From the NCBI GenBank assembly GCA_013396995.1, contig VWZP01002413.1, positions 62,001 through 126,000 of the forward strand: DNA of 64,000 nt, given 5' to 3'. The position numbers and the translations under genes are program-made. The notes under the pieces are model-generated. The model did no database searches. It saw nothing but the letters and a program-made list of their open reading frames with translations, and was not told where the DNA came from. Each line of letters starts with the position of its first letter. Positions within the stretch are counted from its first letter, which is position 1. Shown here piece after piece: positions 27,001 through 40,020 of the stretch. Source of the stretch: Dicaeum eximium. Its lineage: Eukaryota > Chordata > Aves > Passeriformes > Dicaeidae.

Positions 27001-30000
27001 AAGTCCATGATTTTGTGTGAATAATTGGTAGTCAGCCAAACTTTCCCAAGTTTGTATGAAGACGCACACTGAGGTCACTTAAACATATAGTACAGATGAC
27101 TGATCCAGGTCTCCTAAAACCAGGAATATCATTTGGACTTCAAAGCAGAAGAGTAGGACAATTATCCTCAGCTGAACTATGGTCATACTTCTAAAAAATA
27201 GTATGATCCTAGGAGGCTGAGGCAGTTGGGAAAGAAATGGAGTGTCCTGGGTCTCTCCTTTAGGGACACAAATTTCATCATGCATCATGGCACCTCCCTG
27301 GAGATTTCTTTCAGTCTTAATTATTTCAAAACAGTAAGTTTGCTGCATTGCACAGATTCAAAACTTGAAGAAGACTACTTGTACAGTGAATGTGTTGATG
27401 GTTCTTAAATCAAGAACCAAGGAGAATAGTTCTCTCCAACTAGACTTCCAGCTGTTTAAGAAACTGAAAGCTCCAGCTGAACATTTTCCCATGTCTGTGT
27501 ATTAACAAGGTAAATTTGTTCCTTACATGAGTAGGCTGAGTAGCTTCTATGAGTGCTAACAAACCTTGTGAGCTCGTATCACAGTTGTTTCTGCATCCTG
27601 GATCTGCCTGCTACACAGCCATCTGTATTTATAAAATGTACAGAAATGCAGTCATCATAAAATTGCCATATTTCTTTCAAAATATGCTTATAATTGGCTA
27701 ATAGGATTAAAAGCTACTGGCAAGCAAAGAGGGGATACAAGATCATACACCTTGTGTGACTGGGGCACACACAAGAAATACCAAGTAAGCTTTGAGAAAC
27801 ATGAACCCACACAAAACCAGGTTAAATTCAGGTTTGGGATTTGCAGAACAGAGAAGCACAGAATTATTTCCTTGGGTTTATAACATATAAAAAAAGTATA
27901 TTTATTATATAAAACAAATCTTAAAATGCTAGATGGCTCAAAAAAATGAAAAATAACAATACTACAAAAATATTGTACCGATGGCCAGACGACTGCCCCG
28001 TAACAATCAGTGGCTTCTGTAATTCTTATCTCATGGCCGGCAAAGTGAAAGCCTTCCCAGGTCTTATAAGCTATAAAATCAGGAAAAAAACGCCTCCTCA
28101 TGATTTCTGCAACTATCTGTTCATCTTCTTTTTCCCCTGGAAGCAAAATATAAGAGGTAAAAGAGGCTGAGTGGACTGATAATGAAACTACCAATTCATA
28201 TTGAAAAGCTGATTTGGAAGCAAGAATATAAATTACATCTCTGAATAAGATACATTTCACCATTAATTGTTAGCATGGTACATAGCTATTCTTCTGAATT
28301 CTAATTGAAATTTTTAGTGTGTGACTAAATAACTTCTTTCATGTTTTGCTAAAGCAGCCAAGTTCATAAAAAGTAAAGAAAGAGAATGTTAGATACATTG
28401 CTTTCCATTTCAGCAACCCAAAGGAAATTTTTAAACTTCTTTTTCCCTTCAAGAACAGCTGCCCAAGTATAGACACTGTCTTATGCACCTGGATTTTTCA
28501 TTATTCTCCAAATCCTTTTACTGTTCACTTTCCCCATGTTATGGTTCTTTTTGACAGTAAACAAAAGGAGCCAGAATATCATGTATAAGTCTGTCACAAA
28601 ACTTGTGAAACAGATCCTAGCAACACAAATGATGACAGACAGGAGTGAAAGCACTCGTGCTGTCAGGAAAGCTTATCCACCCACCCCAACAGAGCCCTGT
28701 CACAGGGATTCTTTCCAGTTGGCTTGGTATCCTGAATGCCATCCCTGTTGCTAAGCAAAGAATATTTATGATAGCTAACAAAATCCTGGATAACTGTTCT
28801 AACAGAAGAGGGTTCATTCCTTTTTAGCAGAATACAAAGCTAGTTTCAGTTTTGCCATCATCACACAAAACTGAACCACAATGTCAGAAAAAAAATATGC
28901 AAGTGAAGCTGTCTAGAGCATTTTCTTAGCAAAGTCTAGATTCGTTCCACTGGCAAACCAGTGAAAGAAAAACACGTTTACAAGCTACACCTTCTAGAAA
29001 GCATGCTAGAGATTCAGACAACTCAGTCACCACCTTGTCCAAAGAAAAGTTTCTGTATCAAGCCTGCAGCTGCCACCAAAATCACAGATATTCATTTTGG
29101 GATCTGCTGTCTGTTGAAAATGAAACCATTTATGCTTTTGTCAATATAAAACACTTTGCTCTACTGAAGATTCTTCACATTTTATTTCCCCTTGAATCAT
29201 TGCAGTCACAGGACATAATGACCCCAGGTGTTGTCATTTATTTTTCCACATGCCTCAGTATTTTTTTTGTGATAATTTATGGACAAAGCCTCTCTACCTT
29301 CCTTGTGATACAAGGCCTAAGGAAAAAAAGCAGGGATGAACAAAGAAAAAGATGATACCAGACAAAAAGACATCAGGAAGCTGCTCAGGCTCATTAGCCA
29401 GTGCTTTAAGCTTGTAACTCAAATTTCAGCATCACAGGAAACCAGAGAATAGCAGCAAAGAAGGAAAAAAAAACCAAAAATATTTTATTTTGATATGTTG
29501 ACACTGAGACTCAAAAACCCAACAAAAACTGACTAACCAACTGCAGTACTTGTAGAATTTATTGTAAGGGGAGGAAATCCTAATTATGGGATAGAGCAAA
29601 ATTAAAAATAATACCATGCATATACTACTGTAAAAAAAGTTTCCATAAATTTTATAAATTTATAACTAAACTAAAACTAAAATAAAATGCTCAACATTGA
29701 AACTATGGTATTTTAAGATGTTGGGAAACAAGCAGTATGTGTCAGCCTCTTCAAGCCTCTAATGTTAAGCTGGGAGAAAACACATGCATCACTGTGCCTG
29801 TAATCAGGGAGCTCTTGACAAACATAAGCTAAGTGCCAGGGAAATGCTGCTTCAGGGAAAAATTAATCTTTCTCTTATGAAAGAAATAATAAAAAGCTGT
29901 CTTATTACACATTATCATAAGTGTATTTAATAGATCATCCTGTTTCCAGGCATACCAGATATAGCCTGCTTTTAATCTTCTCCAATTGCTCAGAGCAGTC

Positions 30001-33000
30001 TGATCTTGTTCTGTGATCATTACTAGCTGTGGAAGTAAAAGCTATTCTTTCTATTACCCTTCAGTTACAACCATTTTTCTTGATTTTCCTCCTTTGACAT
30101 CTGTTTTGGATCCAATTTTGTTGAGAAGTTGGTAACTTATTAGGTCTTAACTTACAAAGCTCCTGCGAGAAGATCTATAAAACTTTAACAGTATTACAGC
30201 TGCCCTTCTAGCACTCAATAAACATTTCCCACTTATTCCCTACAGGATCAGCAAACTTTCTACTTCAGGTTTGCATAGCACCCACACTAACAGAGTTTTT
30301 AAGCCACTGCTCTCTTCCTGAGCACTGTCTGTACCCCTGAAAGAAGAATCCCAAATCTGCTGATCAGTAACACCACTTGAATTTTTGCCCATCTTATTCT
30401 TTTGGTGATCTTCCAGGTGGCTTATCTGGAGATGCTTACTTTTTTTCTTTTTTTCAATTTCCCTCTAAGTAAACACTATTATTGTGAAGAATCAAAAATA
30501 ATATCTATTTCATCAGAGTTATCATATGTTAGACAAAGCCCAAAGGAGAAACTTTATCAGAACCAGGATATCAACGATCCTGACAAAGAGTGCTGGCAAA
30601 ATAAGGAGTGCAGAGTTTTAGTCAGATTCTCTTATTTCGTACGAGTTTCCCTTTGAACAGCAAAAACTACTCCTCTGTTTGCTGCTTTTTATCTTTCAGA
30701 ACTACTTCTTGTGGGAGTGCACAAAAGGAAATAAGTTATTTTTTCTGTAACTGCCCTCAAAGCACTGAGAATAGAAAAATAAAGAACTAGTGGGAAATCT
30801 TTCAGGTGGCACAAAAATTGTTGTAAGAGTAAGTAAAATCCAAGTGAGATGAACTCTTTTCATATCAGAAAACATCAAGAAAATTCTGCTGGTACTTTGA
30901 TCAAACTAGTTCCTTGATAATAGATGTAAGAAGCTGAAAGGAGGTTATTCTCCTGGAAGCATTTACCTCTGTGTTAGTGAATATTCTCTTGTTCAGAAAA
31001 AAAAGCCCTGAAATTATGAGCCAATGAATGGACTCTAATGACATTTTAAACAAAAAGAGATGGCTCATCAGTAGAATAGGGTAGGACAAGAGAAGAGGAG
31101 GCTTGACTGACCCAGCTATCGATTCTTGTAAGAACAGAAGTGCATGATGGGCATTTCCAGAAATACTACTGGAGCACAGATACTGAACCATTAGAACTTA
31201 GAATTCTGCCAGGATTGGCTCCTCCCTTCCTCACAGAGCCTGAAGAAGACAAACACACAGGTTGTGTTTGACCAGATAGGTTTACCCTCACCCCTCTTCT
31301 GTGGTGTGGAGAAGCGTGGAAGTGGTACACACAGAACTATTTTCTTCAGCCTATTCATCTCTTTGCATGAGCAAACACAGAAACCACTGGAGTTTCTAGT
31401 GGCAGAACCTTATTTACAGTAAGATGAGGCAGCTTGATCAGATTGAGGTAACATATAGAAATTGAGATCATTTTTCTTAGTGAAACAGAGCAAAGTCCAT
31501 TGTCTTGAACTTGTGTTCAAAAAAGCTACCATCTACAGATACCCCAAATTCTTCAAGAATATCTTTAAGTTTCTTAATACTTTTTGCCTAATAGATCAAT
31601 TACTTACAGTGGGGGGTTTTAAAATATTTTAGACAAAGTATTGTTTATCACAGAAGTCTAGCCTCTTTGGACATGTTCTATGAGCTCCCTTGATCTTACA
31701 TTAATTCCAGGACTGAGGGAAAATCTCATATACTGTTGATACATCTTGCACTGAATCAGCTACATCAAATGAGCGTAAACATCATGCTCAAAGGCAAAGC
31801 AACTGAAATGTGAACAAAGTTTTCCAAACAGACATACTAACCATGTGGAAAACTGGAGTTGTGAAGTCAGTTGTGAAGGCAGGTTAGTTAGAGAAATGTG
31901 TGTCAAGCTGCAAAATTCTGTGTAGGGAACCAGAGAATTTTGCTGACACATTCACACTCATGTTAAACAAATGTTAAAATGTTATGTTAGAACAAAAACC
32001 TAAAGAAACGAAACGATGTGAGTTCTGCTAACAGAAAGCTGGAGAAGTCCTTCAAGTAGGGAAGGGAAGGTATAAAGAAAATAACAGGAAACAGACCAGG
32101 TTAGAATGGAACAAATTACAAACTGCAGCATCTTTTTCTATAAAAATGAAGGCAGTCTTTATGTGCACAATTTTGCTTAGAATAAGTAGAAATATTACCT
32201 GTTCAGAAATGAGCTACATGATCAGCTATTTACACCACTTGTCACATAAAATCATGCCTAGAAGTATACAGCTGCATTAGAAATGGTAAACTAAAAATTC
32301 AGTTGGGTGTCTAAATTCATCAATTAAAAGCATATTTTAAATCCCCCACTGCATCCCTAGTGATACTGCCTACAATATTGTATTCTCCATTGAATGAAAA
32401 GGGAGCAGAGACAGGCACTGTAAAACAGCATTTAGAATGCAGAAAAAGCAGCAAGAAAAAGGGGGTTAAATCAAAACTGTATTTTTAAAAATTGACCACT
32501 ATCTAGATACCTGAACTAAAACATAGCTAAAAAAGTAAAAGGACCCTTCCACTACGAAAGCTGTGAAGAATTTACTAGCACTCAATATCTCCATTTTCAA
32601 ACTCATTCACAAAAAACACATAGAGTAACAAAACATACTCCAAGTATTTTTCTAGTGGATTAGAAGAAGCATTCATTCAGAAAAAAATTTTTTACCCATT
32701 GATTCATGGGAACAGCCTATGTGGAAGAAAAAAAACATAGTCTCTCTCAAGTGTTGGCCTGACTGCTTCTTCTCAGGGGGTCAAATGGTGTCACAGCCCA
32801 ATGTCATAAGGAAATAAGATCCAGTCATCTGCTTCACTCCTGCTTTGATGGATTTTCTCCAACTGGCAAAAGGAATGAAATCCAAGACTCTAGCGTGAAC
32901 TTGACCTGACAAAGTTCAGCCTTACAGCAACATATTGTCACATCTTCAGAAGCAGTATACTCTCACTGGTAAAGTTTAGATTTAAAGTTCACCATTTAGA

Positions 33001-36000
33001 CATGTCCATACAAATATTTTAATACCATGCATCAACAGCTGTGAAGATGGTTCCTCTATGACTTCTTAGCAATTTCCTCCACAAAAGAGGACTACCTATG
33101 CTGATATTACTGATTGAGTGACACTAGAGAGTTTCCAAGATATTCCAAGAATTCATAATATCCAGGACTCTTTAGATCACCCCCCACTCTGGACACACAG
33201 GAGTGGAGTCATCCAAACTAAATACTTAAGATGTATTTTTTTAATATAATGTGGAAATTATATATGGAATAAATATTGCTTATATTAAAAATATATATTG
33301 TAGCTATTTATATATCCCAAAGTCAAGAAGATACCTGCAAAAAAGATCAGTAAGGGAACATACCTGCAACCAGTTCTGTGACTGTAAGAGATCACTGGAG
33401 AAGAGTTACATTAGTCCACTGATAGAAATCATCCAAAGGTATCCCAATAAATCCATATGGGTATTTCCAAAGGCTCACACCAGATTTATCCTAAAACTAC
33501 ATAAAGGTCTCAATAGTAAGGGACTCTGGAGTCTCAAAATTTTTACTGAGCTACTGACATATGAGAATCAGAGCCCTAGTCCTACTAGCGTTACAGGTGG
33601 TGCTGTGGAAACATACACAATCCTGAATCACAATGTAGTTCCTAAATTTCAGGCAACACTTTAGTACCTTTATTTTATTCCACTTATTTCTATTTTATTC
33701 CATTTCAGCCTAAGGGCTCTCACAGGAAGGTGTTAGGAGGGAAAGCTACTCATGCTCTTGACTTCACAGAAGTCAAATGTAACCTAGACCTTTCTCAGAA
33801 TATAAAGCAAAGTACCATTCCAGTAAGTCTAAACTGCACAGTTAATTTTTCCTTACTTCATCCCTACCTACAAAAAGGGATATAATCCCTTGTAAGTGTA
33901 GGCATTCCTCTACATTCATTACAAGCTCAGTCTGCTGAAGTGATGGCAATGTGGGCATGTATTATATCAATTAATCTGAGATACTATGTCAGCGTAACAA
34001 AATGCTTGAAACTTTATACTTTCAAATGCAGAAATACAAAACTGCCACCCACAGGCAGCCTCTTCTCAGCCAAAAGACAAGATGCACTTAGCCCAGAGCA
34101 TGAGGACACAAGAACAGGAGAAGGGTTTGCTCACAGTATCCAGTCTATGTATTTACTCAGGCTTGAGATGTGTGTTTTCAATTTCAAATTTACAACACTG
34201 ATATCCCAGCCCTATCCAAGTCAAAGGTCATCTAAAAACCATTAAATGGCTGAAAATAGAAGTACTGTAGTAATTTTATCTCATGAACACATAATGAATT
34301 CAAGTTTGCCAAGTACTTCCCTTGTTACTTCATCATGTTTGTCTGTCATTTAAAACATCTTCAAGTCTAGGCTCAGAAGCTATTTAATTTCTAAAAATAA
34401 CGAAATTATTTCCCTTTAACTACAAAGCAGAGTCTGTTCTTAAATTAGATGGTCTAATATATATTATAAAAGGCAACTAACTTCCTGGCAGATAGAAAGA
34501 GACCTAAAAAAATGCTGTCAGTATTCATCTACCAATAATTCTTGATTTCTAAAATATTCCTTTGTATAAAGGTCCTGAAACTAACCTAACAACACCAACC
34601 CATGCAGTCATACCACTTTTCTCATGTGGAAGTTGAGATATATTATTTATTGTCAAAATGCAACTACTGCAAAGGATGAAGAAGTGAAAATAGGAAAGAT
34701 GGGCACATGGCTGAGAGGGAAGAATAAGTTACAGACTTCCCTACAAAGGTAACATATACTTTGATTATTGCCTCCAACTTCTGTTCTATCCATACACAAG
34801 AAGTTTTCACTTAAGTTTAGCAATGTCTTAAGCAAAGATAATGTGTCTACTTATTGAAGGGAGAGAAAGGGAACAGAAAAGTGTTAAATTCATAAGGTGG
34901 GCCATCAGGAAACCAGGATTGCAAGAATCATGCTAGAAGGATAACAAGCAAGGAAAAGTCCAACTACAAATGTGGCACTCAGTTGTGCAGAGGCAGGTGG
35001 GGTCCATACTCAGGTCCCAGGATGTTTTGAATATTTTACAACAAAGTCTTTGAAGTCAGTGAAAAAATGTCAGTGTGGAAGAGAATGAAAGAGATAAGTA
35101 TCTTTAGAAGTAACCCAGGAAATATGAATGAGATGCTACATCACTACCTCCTCCCACCTGAATTATCTTAAATTGTAAGTTACAGGGTTAGGATGCTTTT
35201 CACTTGGCTCCATTCCAAGTATGTCCCATCTAAGGCACCGCTCTAGATGCCACCAAGATGCTTGAAATGATGGCAGGAATTAGGACATCTGTCAGGCAGG
35301 GCAAGTAGAAGGAGTCCCTTCTAAAATGTCAGCAGTTACGACAAGGTTACTAGGTGAGCATTTTCTCAGGTATTTATGGATTAAAAGCTGAGCTGTGGCC
35401 AAGTGAAGTGAGATGATGGACTGTAAAGGACATGTACACCTTGCAAACTTTTTCTCCTTTTGTCTCAGAGATAAAATTATTCTGGGGTGAATTTACATAA
35501 TGCAACTAGGGTAAAGTAATTTAGTGTCCCACGAAATTAGGAGAGTTAAAGCTAATATGAGAAATCATGTGAGGAAAGAAAGAGAGACATCTAACAATGC
35601 AGGTGTGGAAAACTGATTGCTTAAAGACACGAAAGGAATGATCAGACTGGGTGAGGACTGACCTGTAAACTGAGAACCAGTAGTAATGGGAATCATGAAC
35701 AAAAATAAGGAGTTTTAAACTGAAGAATGTGAGACAAGTAAATTAATAAGCAAAGGAGAAGGCACCAAATATAAAGAGCTCAGACTGTGAGGGTGGTGCA
35801 ACACAGGAAGAGGTTGCCCAGAGAAATTGTGGATGCTCCATCCCTGGGAGTATTCAAGGTTGGATGGGGCTTTGAGCAACCTGATCTAGTGGAAAGTGTC
35901 CCTGCCCATGGCAGGGGGTTTAGAATTAGATGGTCTTTAAGGTCCTTATATGCACCACATATGCATTTGTCCTAATACCTTGCCTACTCCTGGTGACCAC

Positions 36001-36576
36001 TAAAAAGGGGACTATTTATGAAGCTTCAGAATCCTCAAAGATGGGCAGCCATAAAAGTACTTAAGAGGAAATATTGCCAACTGCCCCTGAAGTAGCAGTT
36101 TTTGAAGGGAGGGTCTGAGGCTGTCTAGACAGAAATCACGCTTATAATAACCAATTCTCCTAACTGACAGCCTGTAAACAAACCTCTCTGAAAAGCTTGA
36201 TCATAGTCACAGCTTCATTCCTTGGAATTAGACACAGGCAAGTAACTGGAGGACAGATGCCAGGCACCAGCAGGAAGCTGCCAGGACAAGAGTATGCAGG
36301 TATAACACATTTGAAATACCAAGTGTGTTGCTAGCATACTACAACAGTGCTATCTCTTGCATTTTCTGTACAAAGGCCATAAACACAGTTCTTCAGAAAA
36401 AGATTAATTAGAAGATAGCTCATTATCAGCAAGACACTTTGTTCTTTATACTTAATAATATTATTAAGTGTAACAGGGAAACATAGTGAAATAAGAAACA
36501 TTTTACCTTCTTGTCTTTCAAATTCTCTGACCCTTTGATTTTGTAGATGATTATGCTGTGATGATGTCAAATCCAT
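24065..36576 (-). CDS. METTL21E: METTL21-family protein lysine methyltransferase, best fit METTL21E, complete
   Basis: Minus-strand coding exons are 36507-36576, 27979-28136, 25390-25507 and 24065-24489. They total 771 nt and give 256 residues with phases in register. The protein starts MDLTSSQHNHLQ. The first junction (CAAGAAG|GTAAAA to TTCCAG|GGGAAA) gives ERQEGEKEDEQ. A conserved entry segment is TEATDCYGAVVWPSALVLCY (about 63-82). S-adenosylmethionine motif I is VIEIGAGTGLVS (98-109); ATDLPELLGN follows at 121-130, and DVVYHHPFLDELL at 176-188 is the family DxxY-type motif. These features define the METTL21 group of seven-beta-strand methyltransferases that modify lysines of protein partners. 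The C-terminal half (FDHLCKN, ILWAMKFRLE, FPSLNIALYKAM) fits METTL21E better than METTL21C from memory. Mouse METTL21E is a muscle protein, and in human the gene is a pseudogene. Here no disabling change is seen. The small first exon is the least certain piece. Confidence 0.82.
28137..36506 (-). other. METTL21E: Long METTL21E intron
   Basis: The 8.4-kb gap between the first coding exon and the motif-bearing second coding exon holds one CR1 fragment on the plus strand (35786-35960) and AT-rich unique sequence. No other exon was recognised. The intron begins GTAAAATG and ends TTGCTTCCAG. Confidence 0.6.
35786..35960 (+). mobile_element. CR1 3' end fragment
   Basis: The plus strand carries the familiar CR1 run: gaggttgcccagagaaattg, tggatgctccatccctggga, attcaaggttggatggggct, ttgagcaacctgatctagtg, then a diverged aaggtcctta. 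It lies in the first intron region of the METTL21E transcript, on the opposite strand. Confidence 0.8.
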
Positions 36577-36976
36577 ACTATGCCACAAACCCTAGGACAG
36601 AATCAATTAAAATCAGGTTCAGTAGGCTTATAAAGGATTGAAAGGAAAGGTAGAAACAAATTCCTGAAGGAAAAGAAAAATTGCACCAATATGACCTAAT
36701 CTTATTTGAATTAACTGGCTCGAAAGGGGACAATCATGTGCAGTAAAAGCTGCACATGAGAATAAGGGAGCAGGATCTACAAATAACGTGCTGAACAGAA
36801 AGCATATGTGCCTATATGAACAGACAAAGTACACGCCGGAGAAAAAAAGTAGTAGGAAAAGTGGGACAGAGGACAATACAATTTTCAACTGTCTGCAGAA
36901 AAGCAGACAGACAACCAATAGTCTCCAATACTTGGCATTTTACAATCAGAAAGAACAATGCATTCACAGGGGAAAA

Positions 36977-37046
36977 CAAAACAAAACAAACAAACAAAAA
37001 ACCCAACAAAAAAAAAAACCAAAACCAACAACAACAAAACCCCACA
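36977..37046 (+). repeat. A/C-rich low-complexity tract
   Basis: AAAAC and AAAC units followed by A-runs and CCAAAACCAACAACAAC. On the minus strand this is T/G-rich, like the tracts at 13.5 kb and at ERCC5 exon 7. It lies in the candidate first intron of METTL21E. Confidence 0.8.
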
Positions 37047-37974
37047 CAGTGCTTTGAATATTTTTGATACTTTGATATGATTTTTAAATATCCACTCTTA
37101 TGTGGAAATTTTACTGCTTTTTACTAGGATGGTTACAGGCAGCATACAGTTAATAATCTACAGATGTCTAAACACCCAATATGCATGCAATTAAATAAGG
37201 CAATGACTAAAAGAGTATCTCTCCATAGAGGGACCAAACAATAAAAAGAAAGAAAAAAAAGAAAGCGCAATCAAAATAAAAATATATTCTGAATATCAAA
37301 TCATCCTCACAGTGCAAAGTCTTAGGCAGGTTTTTCTCTCAAAACTTCAGGATAGACAGTATGGAACAGCCCTCTCCTGCTTGAGAGGATGCACCTTACT
37401 CTCTTGACTGCACAACACAAAAGGCACACAGGTTTATTGTTTAACTTTACTACTATAAATCCCAGCAGCCATTATCCTGTTTGAAGGTGAAAATAACTTT
37501 GGGGCTTTCTACATGTCACCAGAGGACACAGAACAAAAATATTGCCATTATATTTATGTCTATACATCAACTTAGCAATAGCTACATCATTAGATAGACA
37601 ACAGAAAAGAGACTCAGTGGGATCCAAAGTCTTTGTATACATCTTCAGATAACAAGTGGCATAAGAAACTACAGGGATATTAAGCAGAAAATGTTACACA
37701 CATTCATCTACATCAGAAGTATTAAAAATGACAAATTTTCTTCCCATTAGAAGACAAAATAAAAGGTAAAATCACCCTAAAGGACAAAGCCTTTGTATTT
37801 TGTGGTCCTCTACATTTTTTATGTCATTCTAAAAATATCCTGAGTTGCACTGAACTACACAGCAACCTAAAATAGTCCAACAAGGGCATTCAGGAGTGCT
37901 ACAAGCAACTAAACAGCGCAGAACAGCTCAGTTACACTGTTTAAAGAGAATGATACAAACTAATTCAGCGTAAA

Positions 37975-38330
37975 AGACAGACACGAGCGGAACACCATCC
38001 GCATCCGCCGCATTTCGGTCGATGTTACCTGAATCTCCCACAGCTTCCCAAAGATGGTGCTCCAACAGCCAAGCCCTTGTATTGCCGGTGGCTTCCCCCG
38101 CAGACAGCCGCAGGCAAACGCGTGCTCCGAAGGCAGAGTCGCACATTGCCAACATCCCCACACCGGCAGCAATCACAAATCCCGACAGCTGCAGCCCGAG
38201 CACAAAGAGGGCACCGCGCAGCCCTGACGTAAGGGAGCAAACGTGTAACAGCAAGGGGCACACACTCAAGGGAGCTCCGAGCACAAAGTGACCCGCTCGG
38301 GAGCACTCTTTACAAAATAAATAGCGGCAG
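37975..38330 (-). promoter_or_regulatory. CpG-rich block: candidate METTL21E promoter and non-coding first exon
   Basis: About 350 bp is enriched in CpG inside AT-rich flanks. On the minus strand it contains GATTCAG|GTAACA, a good splice donor ending at 38029. It could join the acceptor TCCTAG at 36592-36593, just upstream of the METTL21E ATG (exon 36507-36591). A CRE-like TGACGTAA is at 38225-38232. The block lies about 1.7 kb downstream of the ERCC5 stop. Promoter and exon assignment are inference; an open frame across the block (37928-38365) has no recognisable domain. Confidence 0.45.
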
Positions 38331-39931
38331 GATGTGACCTGCTCCTCACTGCTACTTAAAAGCAACCGAAGAGCACAAAGTCATTCTTCAGGGCCAAAAG
38401 GGTCTTCCGAGAGAAAAATTTACCAAGGGGAAGGGTGCTTTTGCAGCTGTGTTATAGGAATGCAGGACTGTGACAAGGTCTACAACCCCCAAAATCCTAA
38501 CCCCATGACACAGCTGTCACCCTGCATAAATACAAACATACCACTCCTCCATATCCAAGATGTCCATTCTCTCAACAGACCGCAAACACTGTCGTGGGAC
38601 CAAATACAGGTATCTAAGACTTCTCTTTTCTAGACTGTAATCAATTCAGGACAGGAGCCATCTCTCACTTGACACATTTTTTAGAAAACTTAGACTTCAA
38701 CCTCAACTGGGCTCTCTAGGTGTTACCAAAAACCAAAAAATTATTGTACCAAAATACTAAACAAGCCCTTTGGAGAAGTGAGAGTCTCTGTACCACAGTT
38801 AGCAGAAGAAATTAAAGGGAGCTCTTCTACATTTATAAAAAACTCACCAGGGCCTGATACACACTTTTAAAGTAAAATCAGTAATGCTAATTAGTGATTT
38901 CTAAAATAGTGCTGTAAACTGGCTGGACAGACTGAGAATTTGCTTAAAATCTTACAATATTTTAGAAAAGTAGTATCAAAAGGGGTGATTTTTTTACAGT
39001 ATAAACTGTACATGAAGTATTAGACTCCCTGCAATTCTAAGGGCCAAATCCCACCCAGTTCACCTCAGCCCCTCACCCATTTAGTGGGGGATAATGTCTC
39101 ATACAAAACTTTAACGTATGGACTTGGATTTCAAATAGTGAAACAATGAGAAATGCAGTAAAAATAACAAATGAGAACAAAAAACAAAAAAAGGCAAGAA
39201 GGACTAAAATGTAATGTAAGAACACAAGTAAAATGGATAGAATTCTGAGCTTTCTTTCCCTCCCTAATACCCAGGAGCTGAAAATAAATTTTATATTCAG
39301 AAAAAGAGAGACATGTGGGAAGTCTGAGCTTCACATTACCCCACGCAAATTAATCCAATGTGAGTGCTGCAACCAGTAGATACCTCTGAACATCACCTTT
39401 GCAAACAAATACTGTCTTTGGACACAGCCATGTAACTCCAAATCTAGAAACGTGTCTTTTACATTCAGAACATAAACAATTACTGCACATCAGATTATAG
39501 AGGGACTTACTGTACTGTATGTTTTTCCTTGAGATTTTTGGAGGGTTTGCATCATCTCTCTTCAATAAACATTACTTTGGGCATAAAACTTTCAAGACAG
39601 GCTTAGGGAAGGCAAGAAGAAAAGCAAAAAACAGAACCTATTTTACTTCTCCCAACACCTAGAAACAACCCAAAAATTTTGAGAATTTTATTTAAATATG
39701 AAGTTAAGGAAGCAACAAGTGATTTTAACAGCTCTATCAACTCAATTAGAATGCAAATAAATGGACAACATGCTTTGGCTCAATTTTAAAATCTGAAGCC
39801 TGGAAACTTCTATCAGGTGCAATCTAGGTCTTTCTGAGTAACTGTGCTAAAATTAGTATTTTGTTTGGAATCACTTCTACTTAAGTTCTGGACAGAAAAC
39901 GTGTGACAAAATGCATTACAAATAGGGATAA

Positions 39932-39937
39932 TTTATT
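39932..39937 (-). terminator. ERCC5: Candidate ERCC5 polyadenylation signal
   Basis: TTTATT on the plus strand reads AATAAA on the minus strand, about 84 nt past the ERCC5 TAA. A second AATAAA lies near 39685. Either could end the transcript; cleavage sites cannot be seen in sequence alone. Confidence 0.45.
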
Positions 39938-40020
39938 ATATTTTAAATAGAATTCATTAGAATATTTACAAAGCTCAAGTCAGAAAAATCACAGTCTCTC
40001 TTTTTAAATAATTTTTTTAC

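Noticed and set aside
27688..28263. A single 191-codon minus-strand frame as the METTL21 protein
   Set aside because: Only 27979-28136 is the exon; the sequence on both sides is intron, shown by the splice sites and loss of family similarity.
37928..38365. Minus-strand 145-codon frame in the CpG-rich block
   Set aside because: No recognisable domain; more likely promoter and 5' untranslated sequence, as argued for METTL21E.
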